Below the pieces are notes generated by a model. That model was not told where the DNA came from. It ran no database searches and saw nothing but the letters and a program-made list of their open reading frames with translations. A stretch of DNA of 64,000 nucleotides from Actinokineospora diospyrosa (GTDB lineage: Bacteria; Actinomycetota; Actinomycetes; Mycobacteriales; Pseudonocardiaceae), in the NCBI RefSeq assembly GCF_024171925.1, contig NZ_JAMTCO010000009.1:88620-152619 (forward strand), in the 5' to 3' direction. This document shows, in pieces, positions 1 to 8,160 of this stretch; the first letter of the stretch is position 1, and each line of letters starts with the position of its first letter. A program made the translations under genes and the position numbers.

Positions 1-2
1 TC

Positions 3-395
3 ATTCAGGCCATTTCCTGGTGGTTTTCCCCCTGGGCGACCCGCCGCTACGCCGACGCCGTCGACCTCCCGGTCCGCGACTACATCTCGGGCGTTCCGAC
101 AATGCCCGCGCTCATGCCGATGGCGCTGATCCTCATCGCCCTGCTCACCTATCCGCTGCTGGCCACCACCGCCCGGTGGGCCCCGCCGGTCGCGGGCGGC
201 CTGGCCGGTGTCGCCCTGGTCGTCCTCCAGGACTTCCAGGACGCCCTCGTCTACGGCATCCCCGCCCCCGCCGTCGACGACCTGCTGCCCACGGCCCTGG
301 TCGCGGCCGTCCTCGGCCTGCTCGCGGGCCACCTCGGCACCCGGTTCGGCCGGATGCTGCGCCTCGCCGCTGGCGCCCGACCGGAAGGAGCATGA
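3..395 (+). CDS. Membrane protein, 5' end cut by window edge
   Basis: The reading frame is open from the first bases of the window to a TGA at 393-395, so the true start lies to the left. The visible part (about 130 residues) begins with an aromatic-rich stretch and then has three hydrophobic segments, roughly at bases 110-165, 185-230 and 285-335, separated by short polar loops. This indicates a small polytopic membrane protein. The stop overlaps the next start (ATGA at 392-395), so the two genes are translationally coupled and probably form a membrane / extracytoplasmic pair. I do not recognise a family. Confidence 0.6.
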   Translation: MQAISWWFSPWATRRYADAVDLPVRDYISGVPTMPALMPMALILIALLTYPLLATTARWAPPVAGGLAGVALVVLQDFQDALVYGIPAPAVDDLLPTALVAAVLGLLAGHLGTRFGRMLRLAAGARPEGA

Positions 396-919
396 CCGTG
401 CGCAAGCTCGCCACCGCGCTCGCCACCGCCGCCGCCCTGCTCGTCATCGCCGCGCCGACCGCCAACGCCTACGAGCCGGTCGGGATCGTGCACACCGAGA
501 AGGTCCAGGCAGGCCCCTACCCGATCGTGGTCGGCTTCAGCACCTGGCCGGTCCGCGCCCAGCAATCGCTGGACTTCACCTTCGCCGTCGACGGCGGCGT
601 CCAGGGCAAGTCCGGCGTCCTCACCGTCACCGCCCCCGACGACACCTGGCGCGAACCCCTGGCCCGCCACCCCCGCAAACGCGACGTGTGGGGGCTGGAC
701 GTGCGGGCCATGCAGCAGCCGGGCAAGTACACCTTCCAGTTCCGCGTGGACGGCCCACAAGGGGTCGGTGAAGGCAGGCTCGCCGACCTCGCCGTCCTGG
801 AACAGCCAGGCCCGCCTATGGGCCTCAGTTGGGGCATCAGCACCGTGCCCCTCTTGGGCCTAGTGGTCTTCCTCGCCGTCGCCTGGCGCCGCACTAGGAA
901 GGCCGTGCTCGCTGGGTAG
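392..919 (+). CDS. Secreted protein with C-terminal membrane anchor
   Basis: This 175-residue protein starts at the ATG overlapping the upstream stop. Residues 1-25 form a typical signal peptide ending near NAYEP. The middle (about 30-140) looks like a single beta-sandwich domain, with alternating hydrophobic strands and a PGKYTFQFRV segment. Residues about 148-168 form a transmembrane helix followed by RRTRK, giving a type I, outward-facing protein. FixH/YtkA-like Ig-fold modules have a comparable size and layout, but no diagnostic residues are visible, so that likeness is tentative. Coupling to the truncated membrane gene suggests they act together at the envelope. Confidence 0.6.
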   Translation: MTVRKLATALATAAALLVIAAPTANAYEPVGIVHTEKVQAGPYPIVVGFSTWPVRAQQSLDFTFAVDGGVQGKSGVLTVTAPDDTWREPLARHPRKRDVWGLDVRAMQQPGKYTFQFRVDGPQGVGEGRLADLAVLEQPGPPMGLSWGISTVPLLGLVVFLAVAWRRTRKAVLAG

Positions 920-928
920 GGTCACCGC

Positions 929-1411
929 ATGGCCGAGGTACTCGCTCTGGTGGTCTCGTCCGTCCACGCTTACGAGGGCCGCCCCCAGGACGGTCCCCGG
1001 CCGGACCCGGAACCGGTGTCGCGCCCCGAGGTCCGGGTCCGCGCCGGTCTGGGCCTGGTGGGTGACCGCTACTTCAACCGCCCCGCCCACCGCGCCGCCG
1101 CCGTCACCCTCTTCGCGGTGGAGTCCCTGGCCGACATCGGCGGCGACCCGCTGAACACCCGCCGCAACATCATCGTCCGGGGTATCGACGTGGACCTGCT
1201 GGCCCGCGAGAAGGCCGAGTTCACCCTGGACACCGGCGACGGCCCGATCCGCTTCCAGGCCCACACCGCCGCCACCCCGTGCCGCTGGATGGACACCGTG
1301 CTCGCCCCCGGCGCCTTCCGCGCTCTCCGGGGTAAAGGCGGCGCCCGGTGCACCCCCCTCACAGACGGCCTCTTGCGGGTAGGGCAGGCCACGTTCACGC
1401 GGCACACCTAG
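929..1411 (+). CDS. MOSC domain-containing protein
   Basis: The product has 160 residues, nearly all of it one MOSC domain (the C-terminal domain of molybdenum-cofactor sulfurases and of the YiiM/mARC group). Visible signatures are GLVGDRYF near residue 47, TRRNIIVRGIDL-like text near 80 (here TRRNIIVRGIDV), and the conserved cysteine in TPCRWMD near 118. MOSC domains are thought to carry sulfur or bind the molybdenum cofactor; the substrate here is unknown. It begins 9 bases after the preceding gene. The short length and lack of an N-terminal beta-barrel domain make it a stand-alone MOSC protein. Confidence 0.8.
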   Translation: MAEVLALVVSSVHAYEGRPQDGPRPDPEPVSRPEVRVRAGLGLVGDRYFNRPAHRAAAVTLFAVESLADIGGDPLNTRRNIIVRGIDVDLLAREKAEFTLDTGDGPIRFQAHTAATPCRWMDTVLAPGAFRALRGKGGARCTPLTDGLLRVGQATFTRHT

Positions 1412-1455
1412 CCCGACCCCGGCAGGCCCGCCTGCTCCCGGCATGATTGACCGCC

Positions 1456-2409
1456 ATGGCCACCCTGCCCGACGCCCTTGATGCCGAGGTCGCGCGGTAT
1501 CCGACCAAACGCCTCGCGGACTCGGCGCAGCACCTCATCCACCGCTACCGCACCGGTGTGGACCCCTCGTCCTTGGTCCTCGACGCCGAGGTCACCGCCG
1601 CTGCCTACGCGGCCTACCGGATGCCTGCCACACATGCCGCCGTCACGGCGGCTCTCAGTGAGGTCGCCGACCTCAGGCCCGACTACGAGCCGCGCACGAT
1701 GGTCGACATCGGTGGAGGAACCGGCGCGGCGGTGTGGGCGGCGACCGGCGTGTGGCCCTCGCTCGGTGAGCTCACCGTGCTCGACCAGTCCACTCAGGCG
1801 ATGGCCCTGGGCAGGCGCCTCGCCGAGCACGCCGATAACGCCGCCGTCCGACGCGTGCGGTGGCAGCGCGCCACCATCAACGACCTCCAACTGCCGCCCG
1901 TCGACGTGGCCACCCTGTCCTATGTGCTCAGCGAGCTCACCGACCGTGCCCGTGCCGACACCGTCCGCGCCATGGCGACCGCCACCCTCGCCGTGGTCAT
2001 CGAGCCCGGTACCCCTGCCGGGTACGAGCGCATCATGGCCGCGCGGGATGTCCTCTTGGCCGCGGGCATGCACATCGTCGCCCCGTGCCCGCACAGCGAC
2101 GGGTGTCCTATCCCGCGTGGACAGGACTGGTGCCACTTCGCCGCCCGCCTCGGTCGCAGCCCCCTGCACCAGCGGCTCAAGACGGCCACCCTGAACTTCG
2201 AGGACGAGAAGTTCTCTTACGTCGCCGCCACCCGCGAACCCTGGCCCAGTGCCCCAGGCCGGGTGTTGCGGCACCCCGTCAAGCGCAAGGGCTTGGTGTC
2301 CTTGAGGCTGTGTGGACCAGATGGGCTCAACGACACGATCGTCAGCAAGCGCGACCCCGCCGCCTATAGGGCCGCCCGGGACACGTCTTGGGGCGACTCC
2401 TGGCCGTGA
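1456..2409 (+). CDS. Rsm22-family rRNA methyltransferase-like protein
   Basis: A 317-residue SAM-dependent methyltransferase of the Rsm22 (small-subunit ribosomal methyltransferase) family. The SAM-binding glycine motif DIGGGTGAA lies near residue 85 and an acidic strand-2 end (LTVLDQS) follows. Near residue 215 a cysteine cluster (CPHSDGCP, then DWCHF) is the metal-binding pattern characteristic of Rsm22. The ATG at 1456 was chosen over a TTG at 1447. The expected role is methylation or assembly of the small ribosomal subunit, or a related RNA substrate. It lies about 45 bases after the MOSC gene and may be co-transcribed with it. Confidence 0.8.
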   Translation: MATLPDALDAEVARYPTKRLADSAQHLIHRYRTGVDPSSLVLDAEVTAAAYAAYRMPATHAAVTAALSEVADLRPDYEPRTMVDIGGGTGAAVWAATGVWPSLGELTVLDQSTQAMALGRRLAEHADNAAVRRVRWQRATINDLQLPPVDVATLSYVLSELTDRARADTVRAMATATLAVVIEPGTPAGYERIMAARDVLLAAGMHIVAPCPHSDGCPIPRGQDWCHFAARLGRSPLHQRLKTATLNFEDEKFSYVAATREPWPSAPGRVLRHPVKRKGLVSLRLCGPDGLNDTIVSKRDPAAYRAARDTSWGDSWP

Positions 2410-2469
2410 CGAAGTGTGCACCCCTCGTAACCTGAGCCCTGTTGGAGAAATTCGCACGTAAGTGGCGTC

Positions 2470-2748
2470 ATGCCCGTCCGGCGGGGGCGTCCCATCGGCA
2501 TGCGGACGCCCAAGACGCCCCACGGCAGGCGGCTCGTGATACCCGGGCCCCGTTGTGACTCGACCGACCCGATGGCCGTGCTGACCCCGTTGCAGTTGCG
2601 GATCCTGCACCTGCGCGTGGTCGGTGGTCACACCGCCGAGCAGGTGGCCAAGAAGCTCGACATGTCGCCGACCGCGGTGCGCATCACCCAGCACCGCGCG
2701 TTGCAGCGGCTGCGCGACCAGCTCGGCGCCGACGCGGACACCACCTGA
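2470..2748 (+). CDS. Stand-alone sigma-70 region 4-like HTH protein
   Basis: A 92-residue protein whose last 60 residues resemble region 4 of sigma-70 factors: LTPLQLRILHLRVVGGHT..., then the helix-turn-helix MSPTAVRITQHRALQRLR. Region 4 contacts the -35 element and the RNA polymerase flap. No region 2 (-10 recognition and core binding) is present, so it cannot be a complete sigma factor. The N-terminal 35 residues are basic and poorly structured; starts at 2500 or 2572 (MAVLTPLQ) are also possible. It could be a remnant of an ECF sigma gene or a small regulator that uses the region-4 fold. Confidence 0.6.
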   Translation: MPVRRGRPIGMRTPKTPHGRRLVIPGPRCDSTDPMAVLTPLQLRILHLRVVGGHTAEQVAKKLDMSPTAVRITQHRALQRLRDQLGADADTT

Positions 2749-2797
2749 CCGGGTGGATCTTGTTCCGCGCCACCGCGGTCGTCCCTAGCGTGACCGC

Positions 2798-3223
2798 ATG
2801 AACGCCTCGACCGTGCACCGCGCGCACTGGCAGACCATCGATGTCTACGACTGGGAAGCCATGCGCGCGCACTACCACCCCGACTACCTCTACACCGACG
2901 TCACCGGCACCCGGTACACCTCAACCGACCAGCCGGTCGAGGTGATGCGCACGCTGCACGCCGCCTTCCCCGACGTGGTGTTCGACTACCGCGACTTCCA
3001 CCCCAGCGCCGACGGCACCACCTCCTTCGTCGAGGTCCGCTGCGTGGGCACCCACCTGGGCCCGCTCGGCCCGCTCGCCGCCACCGGCCGCCGGGTCGCC
3101 AGCTTCGCCTGCCACGTCGTCGAGGTCCGCGACGGGTTGATCGTCGCCGAGCGCGACTACTTCGACATGGCCGCCATCCACCGCCAGATCACCGGGGATC
3201 TTGTTGTCGAACTCGACGACTGA
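2798..3223 (+). CDS. SnoaL-like / NTF2-fold protein
   Basis: The 141-residue product has the single-domain cone fold of the SnoaL/NTF2 superfamily. Features are an N-terminal helix with HWQTIDVYDWEAM, the YHPDYLYTD strand, AAFPDVVFDYRDFHP in the middle, and a C-terminal ERDYFDMAAIHRQI strand-helix. Members include polyketide cyclases, ketosteroid isomerase-like enzymes and many binding proteins, so the substrate cannot be named. It is followed by about 314 bases without a gene. Confidence 0.75.
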   Translation: MNASTVHRAHWQTIDVYDWEAMRAHYHPDYLYTDVTGTRYTSTDQPVEVMRTLHAAFPDVVFDYRDFHPSADGTTSFVEVRCVGTHLGPLGPLAATGRRVASFACHVVEVRDGLIVAERDYFDMAAIHRQITGDLVVELDD

Positions 3224-3537
3224 TCTGTCGGTGACCGACGAGTAGTTCGCGCAATTTGTTGGACCGGTCCCCGCCGTGTTCACGGTTTATCTGACAAAAC
3301 TGTGAAAATCTTCTTTCCCCGCTGTGGTCGCCGAGCCGCCCACCTGCACCCCTCGATTGCCCTGGTCCGGCCGGTTCAACCGGCCTTTGCGCCATTCGGA
3401 GCATCACTCGGTGCTATAGGTGAATGTGATGGCTGGAATGGCTCTTGTAATCAGGTCGTGATACCTGCATAGGTCGCGCTCCCTTACAGTTTCGCCTGGC
3501 TTCACCCGGAGTCGTCCCCACGAAATTGGAGGAATGA
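3224..3537. promoter_or_regulatory. Intergenic region upstream of the InhA-type protease
   Basis: No gene is seen here. The first bases after the SnoaL-like stop contain a short perfect palindrome, GTCGGTGACCGAC (3227-3239). The stretch 3280-3315 is A/T-richer than its surroundings (tatctgacaaaactgtgaaaa is typical of the composition) and is a plausible promoter zone for the secreted protease. A terminator-like inverted repeat lies at 3369-3385 and a CTATAGG heptamer at 3414. A good ribosome site (GGAGG at 3528-3532) precedes the GTG start at 3538. No promoter hexamers could be assigned securely. Confidence 0.4.
3369..3385 (+). terminator. Inverted repeat, possible terminator
   Basis: A perfect 8-base inverted repeat around one central base (GGCCGGTT, C, AACCGGCC) is followed by TTT at 3386-3388. 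It could terminate the SnoaL-like transcript or act as an operator for the protease gene 150 bases downstream. The U-tract is short, as is usual in actinobacteria. Confidence 0.35.
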
Positions 3538-5937
3538 GTGCGCCGAAGATTGGTCGTCGCGATCGCCGCGGCGACGGTGGTCGGGACCGGGGCGGTGGTG
3601 GTCAACGGTGCCGCTGACGCAGCCCCCGTCGCACCCCAACAGGCTGCCCAGGCCGCCGCGGACCACGCCGACGAGGTGGTGTCCCCGCTCGAGGAGAAGC
3701 GCCGCGCGCTGCGCCAGGAGGGCTTGGCCAAGGTTCTCTCCGGTGAGGCGAGCGCCGAGAAGCGCGGTGCCAGCACCGTGGTCAAGGTCGGCACCGCCGC
3801 CTCGGCCAAGAACAAGAGCACCGGCAAGAAGGGCGTCGACCAGTACGTCGAGTTGGCGCGGGAGAAGACCGACAAGATCTTCGTGGTCCTCGCCGAGTTC
3901 GGTGACGAGCGGCACCCGGACTTCCCGGACAAGGACACCAACCCCAACGTCCCCGGCCCGGCCCGCTACGACGGCCCGCGGCACAACCAGATCGCCAAGC
4001 CCAACCGGGCCGTCGACAACAAGACGATCTGGCAGGCGGACTACTCGAAGAAGCACTTCGAGGACATGTACTTCGCGCAGGGCGCGAACACCGAGTCCCT
4101 GAAGACCTTCTACGAGAAGGCCTCCTCCGGCCGCTACTCGGTCGAGGGCCAGGTCACCGACTGGGTCAAGGTCAAGTACAACGAGGCGCGGTACGGCCGT
4201 TCCGACGGCTACCCCTGCCCCGGCCGCATCTGCGGCAACTCCTGGTACCTGGTCTCCGACGCGCTGCAGCAGTGGGTCACCGACCGCAAGGCCGCCGGTG
4301 CCACCGACGCCTCGATCAAGGCCGACCTCGCGTCGTACGACACGTGGGACCGCTACGACTTCGACGGTGACGGCGACTTCAACGAGCCCGACGGCTACCT
4401 GGACCACTTCCAGATCGTGCACGCCGGTGGTGACCAGTCCGACGCCGATCCCGCCCAGGGTGAGGACGCCATCTGGGCGCACCGCTGGTACGCCTTCTCC
4501 AGCAACACCACCGGCCCGGTCAACAACAAGCTCGGCGGTGTGCAGATCGGCACCACCGGCCTGTGGGTCGGCGACTACACCATGCAGCCCGAGAACGGCG
4601 GCCTCGGCGTGTTCGCGCACGAGTACGGCCACGACCTCGGTCTGCCGGACCACTACGACACCGTTGGCCCGGGCGGCGCCCAGGAGAACGGCATCAACTG
4701 GTGGTCGCTGATGGGCCAGAGCCGCGTGTCCAACACCAACGAGGCGATCGGCTTGCGGGCCAACGACCTCTCGGCGTGGGACAAGCTGCAGCTGGGGTGG
4801 CTGGACTACGAGACCGTCGTCGCCGGTCAGGACAAGAAGATCGACCTCGGCCCCGGTGCGTACAACACCGACAAGGCCCAGGGCGTCGTCGTCGTCCTGC
4901 CCGACAAGCAGGTCTCGACCAGCTACGGCACGCCGTTCGCGGGCACGAAGATGTGGTGGAGCAGCAAGGGCGACAACCTGTCGAACTCGCTGACCCGGTC
5001 GGTGAACCTCACCGGCAAGACCTCCGCCGAGCTCAAGCTCAAGGCGCGCTACGACATCGAGGACTGCGACTGCGACTTCCTGTTCGTGGAGGCCTCGACC
5101 GACGGTGGCGCCAACTGGACCGCGCTCGACGGTGTGGCGAACGGCAAGCCGTTCACCCGCGACGCCGTGGGCACCCCGGCGATCACCAACACCACGAACA
5201 ACGCGTGGGTTGACGTCGCCGTGCCGCTGACCTCGCTGGCGGGCAAGGACGCCCAGATCCGACTGCGCTACCGCACCGACGGCGGCGTGGCCCTGGACGG
5301 CTTCTTCGCCGACGAGATCTCCGTCGTCGCCGACGGCGCGCCGCTGTTCACCGATGGTGCCGAGGCGGGCAACAACGGCTGGACCCCGGCCGGTTTCCGG
5401 ATCACCACCGGTACCGAGACCGCGAACTACGACCACTTCTACGTGGCCAGCAACCGGACTTACACCGGGTACGACAAGTACCTGCAGCCCGGCCCGTACG
5501 ACTACGGCGACCCGAGCCGCCCGAACTGGGCGACCCGCTTCCCGTACCAGGACGGCCTGCTGGTGACCTACTGGGACACCTCCCAGCCGGACAACAACGC
5601 CTCCGTCCACCCGGGCGAGGGTCTGCTGTCGGTGGTCGACTCGCACCCGGAGCCCATCTACAACCTGCAGGGCCAGGCATGGCGGCCCCGCGTGGCGGGC
5701 TACGACGCTCCGTTCTCGCTGCAGAAGTCGGACTCGTTCACCCTCTACGCGGGTGGTCGGGCCAGCTACATCCGCGGGACCGAGGCCCAGCCGCTGTTCG
5801 ACGACACCAAGTCCTACTTCAACGCCGCCCAGCCGACCGCGGGGGTCAAGCTGCCCGCCGCCGGTGTGAGCATCAAGGTGCTGAAGCAGGAGGGCACGTC
5901 GCTGCAGATCCGGGTCTTCCCGAGCAAGAAGAAGTAA
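3538..5937 (+). CDS. Immune inhibitor A (M6) family secreted metalloprotease
   Basis: A 799-residue zinc endopeptidase of the InhA / M6 family that acts outside the cell. The GTG start has a ribosome site (GGAGG) 5 bases upstream. Residues 1-30 are a signal peptide ending near ADAAP; residues 35-110 look like a propeptide. The zinc-binding active site is HEYGH at residues 361-365, followed by DLGLPDHYD, the InhA signature. The C-terminal half (about 450-799) is beta-rich, with MAM/Ig-like accessory segments and a CDCDF pair that may bind calcium or form a disulfide. Length matches InhA proteins (about 760-800). Transcription ends at a strong hairpin 60 bases downstream. Confidence 0.92.
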   Translation: MRRRLVVAIAAATVVGTGAVVVNGAADAAPVAPQQAAQAAADHADEVVSPLEEKRRALRQEGLAKVLSGEASAEKRGASTVVKVGTAASAKNKSTGKKGVDQYVELAREKTDKIFVVLAEFGDERHPDFPDKDTNPNVPGPARYDGPRHNQIAKPNRAVDNKTIWQADYSKKHFEDMYFAQGANTESLKTFYEKASSGRYSVEGQVTDWVKVKYNEARYGRSDGYPCPGRICGNSWYLVSDALQQWVTDRKAAGATDASIKADLASYDTWDRYDFDGDGDFNEPDGYLDHFQIVHAGGDQSDADPAQGEDAIWAHRWYAFSSNTTGPVNNKLGGVQIGTTGLWVGDYTMQPENGGLGVFAHEYGHDLGLPDHYDTVGPGGAQENGINWWSLMGQSRVSNTNEAIGLRANDLSAWDKLQLGWLDYETVVAGQDKKIDLGPGAYNTDKAQGVVVVLPDKQVSTSYGTPFAGTKMWWSSKGDNLSNSLTRSVNLTGKTSAELKLKARYDIEDCDCDFLFVEASTDGGANWTALDGVANGKPFTRDAVGTPAITNTTNNAWVDVAVPLTSLAGKDAQIRLRYRTDGGVALDGFFADEISVVADGAPLFTDGAEAGNNGWTPAGFRITTGTETANYDHFYVASNRTYTGYDKYLQPGPYDYGDPSRPNWATRFPYQDGLLVTYWDTSQPDNNASVHPGEGLLSVVDSHPEPIYNLQGQAWRPRVAGYDAPFSLQKSDSFTLYAGGRASYIRGTEAQPLFDDTKSYFNAAQPTAGVKLPAAGVSIKVLKQEGTSLQIRVFPSKKK

Positions 5938-5996
5938 CTGGTACCAAGCTCCTGGTAGCTGTGGCGGGGCATGCCATTGCGCCGCACGAGGAGTAA

Positions 5997-6034
5997 GAGG
6001 GCCGGTGGTGGGGTTGTCCCCACCACCGGCCCTC
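5997..6034 (+). terminator. Strong hairpin terminator
   Basis: A perfect 17-base-pair stem (5997-6013 with 6018-6034) closes a TTGT loop, with no real U-tract, as is common in high-G+C actinobacteria. It lies 60 bases after the InhA stop. It also argues that the next gene starts at ATG 6083 rather than at an in-frame GTG inside the hairpin. Confidence 0.8.
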
Positions 6035-6082
6035 GTGCTTACCGCATGGTTCGCCGCGCTCGGCGCTCTTAGCGTGATCAAC

Positions 6083-6724
6083 ATGACCCGTGCGCCCTGG
6101 GCGATCCCGGTAGCCGCCCTCATCACCCTGTTCCTGGCCTTCTCCCTGCCGCCCTACCTGACGTTCGACCCGGCGCAGTCCCGTGTGCCCGCCGGGTTCG
6201 ACTTCCACTACCCGGCACTGCTCGTGCACATCACCTTCGGGGCCGTGGCGATGGTGGCAGGCTTCCTCCAGGTGTGGCCGTGGTTCAGGCAGCACTACCG
6301 GCACCTGCACGCACGGGTGGGCCGGATCTACGTCTTCGGGGGCGTGCTCCCGGCAGCCGCAGCTGGTCTGGTCGTGGGGGTGACCTCGCCGTTCGGGCCG
6401 ATCGCACGGGTGAGCCACGTGCTGCTGGCCTCGTTGTGGCTGGTGTCGACCGTCATGGGGTACCGGCGGGCCCGGGCGAGGGACTTCGAGGCGCATCGGG
6501 TCTGGATGGTGCGCAGCTACGTGCTGACACTCTCGACCATCACCAACCGGGTCTGGGGTCCGGTTGTGGCTCTTGTGCTCACACCGCAGCTCGACACGAT
6601 GTTCGGGGGCAGCGAGGTAGCGCTAACGCAGGCGATCGCCGGGATCACCGCTTGGCTCGGGTGGACCATCCCGCTGGTGGCGGTTGAGTGGTTTGTCCGC
6701 CGGCGCCGCCGGGTCGCTCGCTAG
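6083..6724 (+). CDS. DUF2306 family membrane protein
   Basis: A 213-residue polytopic membrane protein. It shows the conserved layout of DUF2306: a first transmembrane helix (residues 5-25), an H...G...Q...W motif in a membrane helix around residues 50-75, RHLHARVGRIYVFGG near 75-90, and a later HRVWMVRSYVLTLSTITNR segment near 150. The conserved histidines resemble those of haem or cofactor-binding membrane proteins, but the family has no firm biochemical role. The start at 6083 places the gene after the InhA terminator. Confidence 0.8.
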   Translation: MTRAPWAIPVAALITLFLAFSLPPYLTFDPAQSRVPAGFDFHYPALLVHITFGAVAMVAGFLQVWPWFRQHYRHLHARVGRIYVFGGVLPAAAAGLVVGVTSPFGPIARVSHVLLASLWLVSTVMGYRRARARDFEAHRVWMVRSYVLTLSTITNRVWGPVVALVLTPQLDTMFGGSEVALTQAIAGITAWLGWTIPLVAVEWFVRRRRRVAR

Positions 6725-6734
6725 CCTGGGAGCC

Positions 6735-7496
6735 GTGGGGAACAGCAGTCCGGTTCATATCAACGGCGCGGCGGGGCGGTGGGCGGTGTGGCCACCGGAC
6801 CTGCCGAACGGCTCTTGGGAGCCTCGGGTGGGTATACCGCTCGGGATGGGCACCCTCGCCGGGGTGTTCGGCGGGGCTATCGGCGGACTGGGTGCCTGGA
6901 CCCTGCTTGTACCGCTACCCGCGGTTGCCTTCGTCGCGGTGGTCCGGCGAGCCCGCCGCCGTCGCGGCGAGCGGATCGTGGTGTTCGACTCGACCCGCTT
7001 CGCCGAGCTGAGCCCCGAGTCGGTCGTCCTCGCCAACCGCTTGGTGATCTCCCTGGCCACCCTGTTCGCGAGCCGGACCGCGGGCGCGGGGTGGTTGCCC
7101 CCGGCGACCCTGACGACGGCGCACGAGGTCACCTGGGCCGCGCTCCAGACGCTGTGGGACACCGCCGACCTGCACGCGCTGCTCCGCGAATCGCGCGCCT
7201 ACCCGGAGTTGAGCACCGAGGTCGAGGAGCGCACCGCGCAGCTGAGGGCGGTCGAGGCGGGTGTCGGCGCGGTCGCCGACCGGATGGACGAGGTGATCGC
7301 GGCCTTGGCGATCGCCGATCAGGAGATCGCGGCAGCCGAGGCGGCCCAGGCCCGCGCTGAGCACGTGGAGCACCTGCGCGAACGCCTCTCCGGCAGCAAG
7401 GCCACCCCAGCGCCCCACCAGGTAGATCTAGACGCCATCACGGCCGCTGTTACCGCCGCCGCGGAGATCCTCACCAAAACCAGCTCAAGCATCTAG
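6735..7496 (+). CDS. Membrane-anchored coiled-coil protein of unknown function
   Basis: A 253-residue protein from GTG 6735, ten bases after the DUF2306 stop and so probably co-transcribed. Two adjacent hydrophobic segments (about residues 35-55 and 55-75) form a membrane hairpin, followed by a strongly basic stretch RRARRRRGER that would sit in the cytoplasm. The C-terminal half (about 150-235) is rich in A, E, L, R heptads and is predicted to be coiled coil. No enzyme motif is visible. The gene ends in a hairpin shared with the convergent sigma factor gene. Confidence 0.65.
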   Translation: MGNSSPVHINGAAGRWAVWPPDLPNGSWEPRVGIPLGMGTLAGVFGGAIGGLGAWTLLVPLPAVAFVAVVRRARRRRGERIVVFDSTRFAELSPESVVLANRLVISLATLFASRTAGAGWLPPATLTTAHEVTWAALQTLWDTADLHALLRESRAYPELSTEVEERTAQLRAVEAGVGAVADRMDEVIAALAIADQEIAAAEAAQARAEHVEHLRERLSGSKATPAPHQVDLDAITAAVTAAAEILTKTSSSI

Positions 7497-7525
7497 TGGC
7501 TCGACGTCTTGGGTCGCGCCACTAG
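7493..7525. terminator. Convergent hairpin spanning two stop codons, repeat copy 1
   Basis: CTAGTGGC (7493-7500) and GCCACTAG (7518-7525) form a perfect 8-base stem; inside it CGAC pairs with GTCG. The TAG stops of both converging genes lie in the stem, so it probably serves as a two-way terminator. A related element occurs at 33,482-33,548. Confidence 0.6.
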
Positions 7526-8010
7526 GCCGCAAGTGAGGGTGCTGACTCGCGGAGAGCGCGCAGCGCGTAGTGCAGGCGGCTCTTAACGGTGCCCACCGGC
7601 ACCCGCAAAGTCGCCGCGGCGCCCGCAGCCGTGCGGTCGGCGAAGTAGACCTCCACCACCGTCCGCCGGTGCGGCTCGGGCAGCGACTCCAGTGCCGCGT
7701 CCACCATGACCCGGTCGATGACCTCGTCGGTGCGGGCGGGCGCGCTGGTCATGTCGACCTCCGGCAGCTCCACCTCCGACGGCCGCGAGGCCCGGCCGCG
7801 GTGCTGGTCGATGGCGATGTTGTGCGCCACGCGCATCAGCCAGGCCCGCACGGAGCCGCGGTCCTCGGTGAGTTTGTCCTGGTGGCGCCAAGCCCGGATC
7901 CAGGTCTCCTGGACGACGTCCTCGGCGCGGAAGGGGCAACCGGTGACCCGGCGCGCGTAGCTCAGCAGTGCGGCGCGGTGGGTGGCGACGATGGTGTCGA
8001 AAGTGGTCAT
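7522..8010 (-). CDS. ECF sigma factor (sigma-70 family)
   Basis: A 162-residue extracytoplasmic-function sigma factor. Region 2 (residues about 10-80) contains AEDVVQETWIRAWRH and AWLMRVAHNIAIDQHR, for core binding and -10 recognition. Region 4 (about 105-155) contains LPEPHRRTVVEVYF and the helix-turn-helix VPVGTVKSRLHYALRALR, close to the SigL type. The start was placed at the ATG at 8010 because GGGAGAG lies 7 bases upstream; an in-frame ATG at 8046 is weaker. No anti-sigma gene is adjacent, so its control must come from elsewhere or from transcription. It is convergent with the coiled-coil membrane gene. Confidence 0.88.
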   Translation of the reverse strand: MTTFDTIVATHRAALLSYARRVTGCPFRAEDVVQETWIRAWRHQDKLTEDRGSVRAWLMRVAHNIAIDQHRGRASRPSEVELPEVDMTSAPARTDEVIDRVMVDAALESLPEPHRRTVVEVYFADRTAAGAAATLRVPVGTVKSRLHYALRALRESAPSLAA

Positions 8011-8087
8011 CTTGGCTCTCCCTGTGTCGCTGTCTCCCTCTGACACAAGGCTTCCGCTTCTTACCCCGCCGCTCTCTGGGCCAATCC

Positions 8088-8155
8088 CCCCAACCAGAGG
8101 GGATGTCCCGCCTCTTTGGGGAGGCCAACCACCCCCACCCCAGTGGGGATATCCC
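8088..8155. repeat. Direct repeat pair in the sigma factor promoter region
   Basis: Two similar 22-23 base units lie at 8088-8109 and 8133-8155, 45 bases apart. Each has a C-run, then AGAGGGG or AGTGGGG, then ATGTCCC or ATATCCC. They sit between the SnoaL-like stop and the sigma factor start on the minus strand. That is where a dimeric regulator or an autoregulating sigma factor could bind. Function is inferred from position only. Confidence 0.4.
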
Positions 8156-8160
8156 TACCC

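Noticed and set aside
6005..6082. Upstream in-frame start for the DUF2306 gene
   Set aside because: It lies inside the strong terminator hairpin of the protease gene and adds residues that do not fit the family.
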